Assembly: GCF_030272615.1 (NCBI RefSeq)
Contig: NC_081414.1
Location: forward strand, 521,548,185 to 521,612,184
Length of the DNA stretch: 64,000 bases
DNA from: Cryptomeria japonica
Lineage: Eukaryota > Streptophyta > Pinopsida > Cupressales > Cupressaceae
Direction: 5' to 3'
Below, one piece after another: positions 36,166 to 47,336 of the stretch (the stretch's first letter is position 1; the number at the start of each line of letters is the position of its first letter). The notes below the pieces were generated by a model that made no database searches, was not told where the DNA came from, and worked only from the letters and a program-made list of their open reading frames with translations. Made by a program: the position numbers and the translations under genes.

Positions 36166-37037
36166 TGACTAATGAGAGGCATGAGAGGTTGTTTGAGGGA
36201 GTGCTCCTGCACCAGTCTTGTTTTAGAATGTGGAAGATTGAATCATGAGAATAATCTATTGAGAACTGATTTGGCACACTCCCAGAATACTGAACAAGAA
36301 CTTGAAAGGGAAAAAACTACTCTGAGAGATGATCTGACTACTGCAAGTGAATATAAAGAAAAGTTTAGGATCAGTACTACACAATTGAATGACTTACAGA
36401 AAAGACAAAGACAGATTGATGATTCTAGAGGACTTGGATTTGTATAAGGTGAAAGCTTTGGTACTGCTAATGAAGATTAGACAACTGGTATGCAAAACTC
36501 ATCAAAACAAAGGAAACCGATAAGGCAATCTAATACTTATAAATTCAATGGTAGATGTTTTGTTTGCAATAAATTTGGGCACATGGCTAAACAATGTAGA
36601 AATAAGGCAAATCAAAACTACAATTCTATTCTCGTTCAATGCACAAATTGCAAGAAATATGGCCATAAATCAGAAGACTGCATAATGAATGTTAAATGTC
36701 CTGCATGTGGAAAGTTTGGACATTTTTCTAATCATTGTAGGTCAAGAAATAATAATAATAATATCGTATATGTCAAAGCAATTTAGAAGAACAATGTTAC
36801 ATGTTATGCATGCAACAAATTAGGTCATATTGCTAAGTACTATGGAAGCAAGACTCAACCGACTAATAATGATAAAGACAATGAGAAATGGAAGCATAAG
36901 GTAGATGAAATATAACAAGATCATACCAAGAGATGGGTTAGAGAATCTGAAGAACAAAGTGGAGATGGATCTATACCAGTATATCTACTGGAAGAACAAG
37001 GCAATCCTCCATCGACAGAAAATTCCACTGGTAACTG
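36166..37037 (+). pseudogene. Element C gag, C-terminal part with zinc knuckles
   Basis: The coiled coil resumes (ECGRLNHENNLLRTDLAHSQ) and ends with RGLGF near 36435. Knuckles: CFVCNKFGHMAKQC, CTNCKKYGHKSEDC and CPACGKFGHFSNHC (all intact CCHC), then CYACNKLGHIAKYY, where the last Cys is Tyr as in A and B. Stops at 36445, 36478, 36784 and 36914. The frame ends at AAC TGA (37035-37037), followed by CCTTAGGGG, a decayed form of the post-gag motif. Confidence 0.82.
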
Positions 37038-37398
37038 AGGCATAAACCTTAGGGGTTGGCAAAGTCACTGCTAAATTTTGCATATTACCCTGGAAGAGAT
37101 CTAAGGAGATCAGGAAAGAAATATGGAGAATTGTGTTCATCATTGATGAAGGTTACTCGGACACTTAACTGTGAAACTAGCATCTGTAGGGTTGTTTGTG
37201 AAGAATTAATGACATAAAATTAGGGTTTTATTCACGGATAAAAGAGGCTAAGTGAATTCATTTTCACTCACCGATCAATCAAGCAATCAGAGTGAAGTAA
37301 AGGTGAACTAAGAGCGATCAAAGCATTGAGAGAGGATTTCAAGCAGTTATTTGAAGTACTCAAATATTTCACTGGCATTCACTCAGGTATTTTCCGAA
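37038..37398 (+). other. Element C inter-ORF spacer
   Basis: About 360 noncoding bases between gag and ORF2, equivalent to the spacers in A and B. Confidence 0.5.
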
Positions 37399-39280
37399 AT
37401 GGCATCTGGATCTTCCGCTCCTACTTTTATTGTAAATCCGACAATCATCAAAGTTAAGGATAGGTTAAGGACAATCTTTAAGGAGGTTCCCAAAATTGCG
37501 AAGAAGGAAGACTATGCGAGAGCATTTTCTAGGGTTCTTGAAGGAGTAATATATGTTGAATATGTGAGGCCATTGCACTCTTGAGGATTTGGGCACCAAA
37601 GACATAAAAGGCATGTATCAATCAGTGATACTGGGAGACACCAGAAACATCGAACCGGAATTTAAGGTAGTTGATGATCTAGGGTTAACTGGTATTCTAT
37701 ATTTACCGGAATTCAAGGATGAAGTTATTATATACATCCTGAGTAGGGTTCAAAATGAATTCATTTGGTTAGACACACCCTACATGATCACAAAGAAAGC
37801 TATTCAAGATGTCACCGATTTACCTAGGCTTGGACAAGAACCTGGCAAGAAAATTTCCAACACAGAGGTTCAAAAACTCACTGGTTCCACACTGGATAAC
37901 AGATCTATGAGGATAAGTACAATCACTAACTCAGACATAAAATTTGTAAGCATGATCATAAGATATAAGGTAACTCAATCTAATCGATTGAATTATGTTG
38001 CAAGTTCATGCATTCATGGCGCATATCAAATGTTAAGAAATAATGTGAAGTATGACTTATGTGAATGGATGAGGAGTGATTTAATGTTAAACCTTAAGAA
38101 GATCAAAGGAACCAAGAAAGGCACATTCAGATATGGAAACTTAATTATTTGTTTGCTGCTTTATTTCCTGAATGAGCTACCTGGTTTAGGAAAGAACCAA
38201 TGGGCTCATAACATATTGGTAGGTATGCAAATCAAAATGGCTATCACCGATCTTGGTATCAGTAGGGATGAGAAGCACTCGGGTTACTTCAAGAAATTTC
38301 AAGAGAACATGAGGCAAAGAGAAAGAATCTCTAAGAATATTGTGGAGAAGTATTCCATTGACATATATTTCATGGTGAAAACTGATGAAACACTCATGGA
38401 AGTCGTTGAACCCAGGCAAATCTGGATCACTAAGCTAGGATATGAGGTAGATAACATGATCTTTGAAGTCTATGCAAAGACACTGTTAGATGCCCCTTTG
38501 GATGACAAAACATAGCACTTCGATACAACAGGAGAAAAGGCTCTTGAAGTGAAAACAAGTTTCAACAGAAAAAGGAGAGAGAAGAAAATAGAGAAAATGT
38601 CTGCATATGTGTAGAATGTGATTTACAAGATACATACTCATCTAGGTTCCCAATCTAAATAGGGAGTCAAACTGACTGAAGTTGCTAGTGAAGAAGTGAA
38701 TAAGACATAAGTACACATTTCCCCAATCACTTTTGACTCTAACCTTGAGCATAATCAGCCTCTGGCTTTCAGAAGGGTACAAAGGAAGGATGTGGTAAGA
38801 CAACCGATAGAGCAACAAAAGGAAGAACCAAGGAGGAGACTTGTTAGAAAGGTAGCTCATCCTACTTGCACCTCCACCACTGGTAAGGAAGCCTATGCAG
38901 AAGAGGAAACCAGTCACACTGGAAACAACAAGCAAAAAGTAGAAGGGTGATGATACCGGATCTGGTAAGACAACAATGACCTATGCTGAAATTATTGATG
39001 AAGTGAGAAAAGATGAGATATTAAAGAATTTATCAAAACATTATGAAGTTTTTGAAGAGAGTGAGCAAAATGAGTTAGAGGAAGCTATTTTATTGTATAT
39101 AGATATCTATAAGAAGGCATTAGTTGAAATTTTGAAAGAAATACCTTTATCTCTATACAATAAACTTGAAGCTAGGAGAATTGGAGCTGTCAACAAGGAC
39201 AGGGAAATAAAGGAAGTAGCACTTTTGGAACAATGTTGGACTATAAATAATGAAGAGATGAAAACATGTACAGATACAGC
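37399..39280 (+). pseudogene. Element C ORF2, N-terminal two thirds, cut by Tat-2
   Basis: ATG 37399 (MASGSSAPTF) leads after one frame change at about 37575 into the longest uninterrupted ORF2 stretch in the window (37589-38515, 308 residues). Family landmarks: LEDLGTKD, IIYILSRVQNEFIWLD, ITKKAIQDVTDLP, NTEVQKLTGS, MRISTIT, GAYQMLRNN, WMRSDLMLNLKKIK, then IVEKYSIDIYFMVK and VEPRQ...KLGYEV. The basic linker and the NKDREIKEVALLEQ helical block (near 39190) correspond to A and B. At 39281 the sequence becomes Tat-2 LTR; the open frame that reads on to 39389 is a chimera. Function unknown. Confidence 0.8.
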
Positions 39281-40702
39281 TGTATGCAGGAAAAGCGGGT
39301 CGATAGAACTCAATAGGTGGAAAACAAAGCTCAAACAGGCTTTGCTCACACACCCACGGGACTTCTTGGTGCAAGCTATGGAGTCATGAAGTATGGCTCA
39401 ACTTCCCAAGGTTGGTTCCATGGCTCTTTATCTCACAAGGTCCCTCAAACCAATGTCTTTTCTCTCAGATCACTGAGCAAAGTGGTTTAGGGATGACAAA
39501 TGCAAGAACGAGAGATGCTTTGGTTGATTTTAAGATGAAATGCATCCTAAGTTATACATGATCCTATAAATGCAATAAACTAGTTTATAAGATGACAAGA
39601 TTAGTAACAAGATTATCCTAGCATGATATACTAGTCTATGATTAAGTTGAATGATAAAGAAAATACTCTAAACATGCATATTTAGATTAATTCCAATTTA
39701 AAAGAGAGGCTAAATGATGAGCATAAATGAGATATTAAAACTTGCATGGATTTGAGTATAAGTGTGATGCTAAAGACTTGGATGATTAAAATGGAGGAAT
39801 GAGAGCTCTATTTATAGAAAAATAGGGCAATGGATGGTCAGGATTGAAAGATTTAATCAAGGGTTGAGTTTGAAAGTTGGGAATTCATGTTTGCAATTGT
39901 CACCAATGAAATGGTGACAAATGTCAACATAAGACTGGGTTGAGAAGAGAGGTAGGAAGCATTAAATGCTTGAGAAGACCTCATGGTTAAGTTAGGATTA
40001 CCCATTGGATAAAGGTTTTACCCAAAGGATAAACTCTTGTGCAAAATATTAAGGATAACCATGGTCAAAGCAATAAATGCTTGATGAGACCCTTGGGTTA
40101 CATGGAGGTTGAGTTTAGGGAAATTCTTTAATCATGCTAGAGGGTTGAGTTAACCATTAATGGTTTGGGAGACTCTCAAAGTTAAGTGGTTGAAGCCTTT
40201 AAGGGTTTTCAAAGACTTTGAGGGTTTGAGAAGTGACTTCCCTTCGTTTAGGGATGTGAAAAAGTTTAGGAAATGGGTTAGGTTAATTTAGAAGTGATTA
40301 GAAGAGTCTAGAAGGGGTTAGGAATAAGGTTTAGGAAGCAAGTGGGAGATGTAGGATTTTGCAAGTGGATGAAGGGACAATAGGATTTAATTGATTAAAA
40401 TGAATTTAATTCAATTTGGTTGCAATTTGGGGAAATCAAATAAATTAGATTTATTCAATTTAGGGTAAACTATTTAATTAAATTTGAATTTAATTAAAAG
40501 TGGATAGAAGGGATTTAATTGAATAAAATGATTTATTCATTAAATGTCAAAAGAGGCCTAGTGAATTTAATTTAAATAAATTGAGTAATTTACTTAATTT
40601 AAATAGAGGAATGTGGGTGATTTAATTAAATTGGATTTAATTAAATAAAGGAATGAACATAAAATATTCATTTAGGAATATGGTCATTTTTATACGTCTA
40701 CA
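39281..40702 (-). repeat. Tat-2 3' LTR
   Basis: 1,422 bases. On the minus strand it opens TGTAGACGTATAAAAATGAC and ends CCTGCATACA. It pairs with 55553-56783 over 39281 to about 40485. The part from 40486 to 40702 has no partner in the window because F1 sits there in the 5' LTR. Five flanking bases at left are ACAGC; the partner is off the window. Confidence 0.9.
39808..39816 (-). promoter_or_regulatory. TATA box of Tat-2 LTR
   Basis: TATAAATAG on the minus strand, followed by AGCTCTCATTCC. The same box is at 56081-56089 in the 5' LTR, where it would drive gag-pol. Confidence 0.7.
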
Positions 40703-40716
40703 TTTTGCCCCTCTTT
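40703..40716 (-). promoter_or_regulatory. Tat-2 polypurine tract
   Basis: AAAGAGGGGCAAAA on the minus strand directly precedes the LTR start TGTAGACG. Plus-strand DNA priming site. Confidence 0.8.
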
Positions 40717-41033
40717 GAAGTGACATGTGTGCACATATTAATTCAAAGAAAATGATGTGTTATCATGATTTATGATCAAATAAAAATTTTATGTTGTTTT
40801 GGGATATGTCATGCCCTAGTTTTGATAATTGATGTTGATAATACCCCCTCGGGAGATGAATCAAAAATTTGGAAAAATTTGATGTGATTTGATAATTGTG
40901 TTCGCTTTGCAAAATTTTGGCTATGTGGAATGCTTGAATTGATTCATATCCCAATAATTGATGTGTGTGAGGGTATGAGGAAGACCATGACCTAATTACA
41001 TGCTCAATCCCCTAACCCTAATTTTATTTCACC

Positions 41034-41045
41034 CTATAAAAGGGG
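41034..41045 (+). promoter_or_regulatory. Candidate TATA box for the antisense PMD gene
   Basis: CTATAAAAGGGG is a strong TATA-like site on the plus strand, 1.2 kb upstream of the PMD reading frame and outside the LTR. A possible 5' splice site (CAGAG|GTATCA near 41159) and 3' splice site (TTTGACAG|G near 42229) could remove the repeat region in between. Both are inference. Confidence 0.45.
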
Positions 41046-41269
41046 AAAAGTGCATGGTTTTGTCTCATTTGTGCTTGTTGACTTCAAAGAAAGAGACTTT
41101 TGGAGAGAAGACAAAATGCCTATTCCATATTCTACGCATCGATTCAAGTGCATTCAGAGGTATCAGAGGCCTGCCGCATATGGACCACCGATAAGTCAAC
41201 CTTTTTGACCCCTTTTTGACTTTTTATTTTGTCATTTTGGGTACTTTTTTGAAATTTTGCATGTGGGTT

Positions 41270-41745
41270 TAATGTTTTAGCGCATCTAGGTCGTCGGTTA
41301 GCGCATACAAAAAATTTCGTAGTGCATAAGGTTGTTGATTTAGGTTGCGTCCGAAAAACATAGGGTAGCACATAGGTTTTCAAGGTTAGCGCATAGGTTT
41401 GCTAGGTTAGCACATAAATGCACATTAGCACATTACAAACACAAGGTAGCGCAAAAAGTGAAATAGGTAGCGCATCAGGTAAACCTAGCACATTGGTTAG
41501 ATAGGGAGTCACATGGGTAGGGATAAGTAGCACATAGGTTAGACCTAGCGCATAGGGTTAGATAGGTAGCGCACCCATAGGTAGGTTAGCGCATAAGTCA
41601 GGTTTTAGTGCTTAGGGTAGCTTAGATAGCGTATAGAGTTAATCTAGTGCATGGGGTATATAGGATAGCGTGTGGAGAAAACAGGTTAGCGCATTGAGTC
41701 AATCTAGCATGTAGCCAAATTTAATTAGTGCATGTTGTCAGTTTT
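41270..41745 (+). repeat. TAGCGCAT-type octamer cluster upstream of PMD gene
   Basis: More than 20 irregularly spaced copies of TAGCGCAT, TAGCACAT or TAGTGCAT, all on the plus strand (for example near 41279, 41299, 41399, 41547 and 41591). Spacing is 12-40 bases with AGGTT-like filler. The opposite orientation occurs in the gag leader of the same element. Confidence 0.85.
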
Positions 41746-41969
41746 GTGAGATAGGATGATTTGTGAGTGAGCAAAATTGATAGGATAAGGTCAGTTTTGC
41801 TGGGATAGGTGTAAAATGTTTCATTTTTGTGTTTGTTGTCATGGTTTTGATTGTTTGTCCAATATAAGTGCTGATATAACTTGATTTTATTTGTGATTTT
41901 TTAAGTTATTCATAGATATCGATGTGGATTTGGTATAAACTTGATTTGATGTGCATTGTTTCAAGTTAA

Positions 41970-42150
41970 TATATGTGGAGCTTGATTTGTGTTACAAGCT
42001 GATATGACTGTGGAACTTGAGTTGTTTTACAAGTTGATATGGGTTGGAAACTTGAGTTGTGTTATAAGTTGATGTGAAATGGAGACTTGAGTTGTGTTAC
42101 AAGTTTGATATGGTTTTTGAAAACTTGAGTTGTGTTACAAGTTGATATGC
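41970..42150 (+). repeat. Short tandem repeat (about 35-40 bases, 5 copies)
   Basis: Imperfect copies of ACTTGAGTTGTGTTACAAGT followed by TGATATG. They lie between the octamer cluster and the PMD frame. No function is evident. Confidence 0.8.
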
Positions 42151-42280
42151 ATAGGTATGATGTGATTTTGATTTTGATATCTATGTTTTGATGAAGAACT
42201 AATATTAAACTTGTTTTGCTGTTTGACAGGAGTGATTGGGAGTGGTTCAGTTGCGCGAGCAGTTCTCAAGACCATAGGCA

Positions 42281-43654
42281 TTGATACCACAATTGACACA
42301 GGCTGATTTGGACATTATTGAGAGATGCGGCTTGTCTTCCCTATTGGATATGCCTCAGTTTACTATGAACTGGGGTTTACTTATGGCGCTTGTAGAGAGA
42401 TGGCATAGTGATATGAACACCTTCCATTTTTCCACAGGGGAGATGACAGTGACCCCTGGGGATTGCTACTGGATCCTGTGCATACCTGTAGTAAGGGCAC
42501 TACTACCATATGAGCAGTCAGAGGAGGGCAGGACAGAGGATGGGCTGGAGATGCCATATGTCTTTATGACTTGATTTTTGATAGGGAGGACCCCTTTTGT
42601 GATTGAGAGATTTTTGGTTACTAGAGTTTTGTGACAGTTTGGTCGGCAGTAGGGGATACCATAGGGGACTTGTTTGTATGTGTGTCGGAGGCAGGACATA
42701 CCAGATTGGGGTCCGACTACTGATAGTGCGGCAGCCATGGAGGAGTTTGTGCAACTAGCGAGCCAGATATGGGATTATGCCCCAGAGATTTTGGATGTTG
42801 GGATGATAGATGAGTTTGCTAGACTATTTGCAGCTCATGTCATGGCGAGGATATTGGATCCAGTGGAGATGCAGCCCACTTTTGATGATGATTAGGATGG
42901 GGGAGGGGGAGATGGGGATGAGGGAGGAAGTGGAGGAGGTTAGGGTAGGAGAGGACATAGAGGTAGAGATAGGGGTGATAGAGGAGTGGAGAGAGTAGTT
43001 CGATGAGCTATGATGGATAGAGGTAGAGGAGGTTTGGCTATTGGAGTAGGGGGTGAGGGGATGGTGGGAGAGGTGATAGCAGCAGTGGGAGGGACTGATG
43101 AGGTGAGATGGCCAGCCTAGAGGAGGAGGATTGATGCGCTACCTCCACTAGCACCGAGGATAGGTAGAGGGATAGGGGGCACTCCTTCATAGGTACCCCT
43201 ATGGGTCTGGGTTCTGACTCATGTGGAGGATGCCCAGATTAGGACCTTACAGGTGACAGTGCAGTAGCTACAGGAACAACTATTAGCACATCAGTGTCAG
43301 ATTACATAGTTGACCACTAAGTGCAACACCGAGATAGAGCAGTGGGGTTGAGCGGAGGAGCTCACAGCGAGCATGCAGAGAGCAGCAATAGGTGGACCGA
43401 TGAGGGACACCTTGAGAGAACTGGCTTTGAGAGCCTAGGAGGTGGAGTACTACCATCAACATTATGAGGCTGTGGTGCCCAGGGAGCGTCGAGTGCAGAG
43501 TTTTATGCAGTCGAGATCGAGTCGATCTCAAGAGACAAGATTGCGGTCAGAGAGTAGAGGCATGACAAGGCCACCGAGACATGATCCACCTAGAGATCCA
43601 GGGGTTGGGACTTCGGTGGCAAGACCGTCTCCTTCAGGAGATAGTCATACTTGA
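42281..43654 (+). pseudogene. Tat-2 antisense PMD protein, with internal deletion
   Basis: One reading frame runs through the whole span. The N-terminal part has LDIIERCGLSSLLDMPQF, LLMALVERWH, then TFHFSTGEMTVTPGDCYWIL, the signature opening of the plant mobile domain (usually FHLPFGEMTxTLxD). It then jumps to LIGRTPFVIERFLVTRVL, the end of the domain; the central part seen in Tat-1 is missing. A Gly/Arg-rich region (42895-43060), a coiled coil (about 43205-43450) and a Ser/Arg/Pro tail ending SGDSHT follow. About twelve stops, nearly all TAG or TGA at former CAG, CGA or TGG. It converges with pol. PMD proteins of hosts act in gene silencing and development; a role in the element is unknown. 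Confidence 0.82.
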
Positions 43655-44866
43655 GAGACGTTGTCTCCATTGTATTTTTGATCATTGTCTTTGGCCGAGA
43701 CATGACATAAATTGTACGTTTTGATCATTTTATATATATATATATATGACACCATTTTATTTGATCATGTGATGTGTTATGGATGCATTTTCTATATGCT
43801 TTTACTTTATTCTATGATGATGCAATGCTTAGATAGATGATATGATGAAGTGAAATGCATGATGTTATGAGATGTATCTTGAAAATAAGATGAATGATAT
43901 GATATGTTGTAAGATGTATCTTAAAAATGAGATGAATGATATGATATGTAACTAATTGTAAAATGATATGCAACTAATTGTAAAATGATATGCAACTAAT
44001 TATTTTTGGAGCACCCTCATTCTGCATTTGTCATCCGATATAACCACATGTTTATTTGCTTTCAAAATATATATCATCATTGAGCGTGGATTGATTTTTG
44101 GATATGTTGAAAATTTATACAAGCATAATGGTATAATTAAACCATGATGACTTCAGGAAAATTTACATGATGTTTGATTTTGCAAGATAGCACAAGCATC
44201 AAAGTATAATTGAACCAGGATGACCAAAGTGCGGATTGCATATAAACAGACAAGATTAAACCATTTGTATGCGTAAAGTGGAATCATGTCTTCAGTGATA
44301 TTTGTTGTGTTATGTCTCAAGACAAGTATCTATATAGTACAAATGATCACCTCATAGACAGAAGACTAAGAAAAATATTGGAGTTTCTCAATGTTCTCTA
44401 ACTTGGAAGCATTGTTGAGAAAATTTAGAGAATCCAATAATTCAAAAAGTTAAATGCAAAAATAGTCAAGACTTTATGCAAAATGCAATAGTTGGTTCTT
44501 CAGAAAATCATCCATCGTATTTCTCTTGTGAATCTATTATCGATCGATGTTTTGATTTGGGTTTGTGTAAGTTTTTGCTTTATTGGACATGATGCTATGA
44601 GTTTTGCAAATAGTCTTGAAGGTTTGAACCTGCTTGTAAGTTTTGATGTTTATTGCCCCTAGCTAAGTGTGCCTCTTGATGTGGATATGTACAGTGATTA
44701 CCAAGCCATGGTAAAGTGTGGTGAAAGGATAGATGGATAAATCAGGATAGTGACTACGCTAAGTATGTCCTGAATGGATGTTTGCTAAGTGTCGAGTGAT
44801 GGCCGATAGTGTTTTACTATGGAGATAAGGATATGGATATAGATAAAGGAGTTGTCCTTTCACAAT
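43655..44866. other. Tat-2 spacer between PMD and pol ends
   Basis: No gene. It contains an (AT)n run (about 43732-43747) and short tandem repeats at 43855-44005 (ATGAATGATATGATATGT, and ATGATATGCAACTAATTGTA three times). The convergent transcripts of PMD and gag-pol would end or overlap here. Confidence 0.6.
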
Positions 44867-44890
44867 AGCGCTTGTTACCAGGTTTTCACC
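44867..44890 (-). promoter_or_regulatory. Conserved post-pol motif of Tat-2
   Basis: GGTGAAAACCTGGTAACAAG followed by CGCT on the minus strand, also present twice after pol in Tat-1 (near 3585 and 3646). Conservation in two diverged copies suggests a role in 3' processing or in the RNA. Confidence 0.5.
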
Positions 44891-44999
44891 AATTTCTTTT
44901 ATTGTACCTCTTTATTTGCTTTTTCTTGATTTTCTTGATTTTTTTTATTTTTTTGATTGTTTTTGACTTTTTCCATGCATTAGACTACTCAAGTGTATT

Positions 45000-46290
45000 A
45001 TTTCTTCAAATGAATGTTGTTAGTTGGTTCATTGAGCACATCTCCTTCTGAAGTTGTTAGTTGATAAGCATCGAATCCATAGACTAATATGATGACATAG
45101 GGACCTAACTAGTTAGGTTCAAATTTCCCTTTCTTTTCTTGATCTTGCTGATTTATAGGATTTTCCTTAAGTACTAAGTCACCAACTTTGAAATTTTGAG
45201 GAATGACTTTGTGATTGTAGCTCCTGCACATGCATTGTTGATATGCTTTGAGATGAGTGTAGGCATGTTGATGTCGTTCATCTAGAAGCTCAAGCTCTTG
45301 TAGTCAGTTAACTCGATACTGTTCATCTGGGATTAAGCCTTTTAGAGAGACTCTGAGAGATGGAATTTCTACCTCCAAGGGTAAAATAGCTTCTGATCCA
45401 TATACCAATGAATATGGTGTAGCTCCTGTAGGTGTAAGGATGCTAGTTCTATATGCCCAAAGTGCTAGATTGAGTTGTACATGCCAATCTTTGCCTACAT
45501 CATTCACTATTTTCTTTAGGATTTTTAGTATTGTCTTGTTGGATGCTTCTGCCTGACCAGTCCCCTAGGGGTAGTATGGTGTAGAGAATCGATGTTGTAT
45601 TTTGAATTGTTCACATAGTTCTCAGACATCTTGGTTTTTGAAAGGTCATCCATTATCGATGATGATGGAGCTTGGAATAACATATCTGCAGATTAGTTAG
45701 TTTAGGATAAAAGAGGCAATTTGTTTTCCAGTCACTGTGGTCATGAGGACTACTTCTATCCACTTGGTAAAGTATTCTATTGCAGTTATAATGAACTTGT
45801 GTCCATGTGAAGATGAAGGATGAATTTTGCCGACCAAGTCTAGTCCCCACTGACAAAAGGGCCAAGATGTTGTGAATGGTTGCAGTTCCTGTGCTGGTCC
45901 ATGTATAAGATTGCCATGGATCTGGCATTTAGGACACTTTTTGGTGAAGTGGTAAGAATATTTTTCCATTGTAAGCTAGTAGTATCCCATCTTTAGAAGC
46001 TTTTTAGCAAGAGTAGTCCCACTTGAATGTGTACCACAAATACCTTTGTGAAGCTCATGTAAAGTGGAATCAAATTCATTACGATCAAGGTAACGAAGAA
46101 GAGTACCATCTAGACCTCGATGGTACAAAGTATCAGTAGTAAGGGTATAGTGGGCGGCTTGTCGGATAAAGTTATGCTTTTGGTTTCGGGATTGGTCAAT
46201 GGGTAGAATATTGTTCTTTAGATAATCATATATTGGTCCATACAAAGGGGAATCCGAACCAATCAAGGTATAGACAACATGGAATTTAGA
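45000..46290 (-). pseudogene. Tat-2 integrase (broken)
   Basis: HHCC zinc region: HELHKGICGTHSSG, then CPKCQIHG. Core: WGLDLVGKIHP carries the first Asp, SSIIIDNG the second, and GQAEASNK the Glu, so the catalytic triad is present. Then DWHVQLNLALWAYRTSILTP and the C-terminal KVGDLVLKEN...LGPYVI fold, ending near 45000. Stops are present after KMGYY, FILN and DNG and inside the C-terminal part. The frame differs from that of RT, implying a frame change between 46290 and 46460. Confidence 0.9.
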
Positions 46291-46463
46291 GTGGTCATAG
46301 GCTGGGGAGAATAGTTGCTCTACTAGAAACTCGTAACGACTCTGTTGTCTGGAATTTGTAGTAATGAAGTGATAGTAGCCATTGCATCAACTACTTTGTT
46401 GTTCAACCTTGGTATTTTCTCGAAGGTGATGTGTACAAAATACTGTTTGAAGTCATCCACCAT

Positions 46464-46830
46464 TCATTTGTAGGGTAGTAGCTTGTCATCTTTTGTCTGA
46501 TAGTCGTTGTTGATTTGATTGATGACTAGTTGTGAGTCTCCGTAGACCTTTAACTCTATGATTTTCCATTCAACGACCATTTTGATGCCTATAACCAATG
46601 CCTCATATTCAGCCACATTATTTGTGCATGGTAACATAAGCCGATATGATCTTGGTATAGTGTGTCCTTTAGGAGTAATGAAGAGAATGCCAGCACTTGA
46701 ACCATGTTGGGTGTAGGATCCGTCAAAGTATAGGGTCCATTGCTTGGTAGAAATAGCAAGAACGTCTCTATCCAGGAATTCAATCTCCATAGTTTGTTTT
46801 CCTAGTAGCGGTGCTTCAACTAGTTGATCT
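46464..46830 (-). pseudogene. Tat-2 second (archaeal-type) RNase H, motifs intact
   Basis: WTLYFDGSYTQHGSSAGILF has the first Asp, NNVAEYEALVIGIK the Glu, and LKVYGDSQLVINQIN the second Asp. The domain is uninterrupted for over 100 residues and shares the RT reading frame. Having this domain after the gypsy RNase H defines the Tat lineage. Confidence 0.92.
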
Positions 46831-47336
46831 GCAATTTCTTGTCCTTTGATAGCTCTTCATTCTATGTATTGGATATCAAATTCACTAAGAATCATGACCC
46901 ATTTAGCCAATCGACCTGTAAGAGCTACCTTGCTGAGTAGATATTTGAGAGGATCAATTTTTGCCACTAGCTTAATTGTGTGTGCTAGCATATAATGTCA
47001 GAAATTTTGAGAAGCGAAGACTACTATTAGACAAGCCTTCTCAATGAATATATAGTTGAGTTCAAAGCCATTCAATGTCCTACTGATGTAGTATATGGCT
47101 CTTTCCTTTCCTTGTTGATCTTCTTGTGCCAATAGTGCCCCCAGTGATATATATGTTGTTGAAATGTATAAAATGAGTGGCTTTCCTGCTATTGGGGGTA
47201 TGAGAACTGGTGGGTTTATTAGATACTATTTGATTTGATAAAAAGATTCAGTACATTTGGCTTCCCATCTGAAAGGTACATTCTTATGTAGCAAGTGATT
47301 GAATGGCAAACTTTTATTAGCTAGTTGAGCGATGAA
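46831..47336 (-). pseudogene. Tat-2 first RNase H and connection (broken)
   Basis: PLILYISTTYISLGALLAQE and RAIYYISRTLNGFELNYIF match the gypsy RNase H fold, but the first catalytic Asp position is not Asp. LAKWVMILSEFDIQYIE is the usual end. Stops at about 47334, 47221, 46985 and 46874. Its degeneration fits a domain replaced by the second RNase H. Confidence 0.82.

Larger units (their letters stand above)
33681..39280 (+). mobile_element. Element C: pol-less LTR retrotransposon, 5' part
   Basis: Third member of the family of A and B. LTR (33681-34249), PBS (34252-34263), gag with three intact knuckles, and ORF2. The 3' end is missing because Tat-2 is inserted at 39281 inside ORF2. The rest of C should lie right of the window, beyond Tat-2 and the F elements. 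Its LTR is only 569 bases, half that of A and B. The 129 bases between the array and C (33552-33680) hold nothing I recognise. Confidence 0.82.

Noticed and set aside
38976-39389. 137-residue open frame as a gene
   Set aside because: It is a chimera: element C ORF2 up to 39280, then Tat-2 LTR read through by chance.
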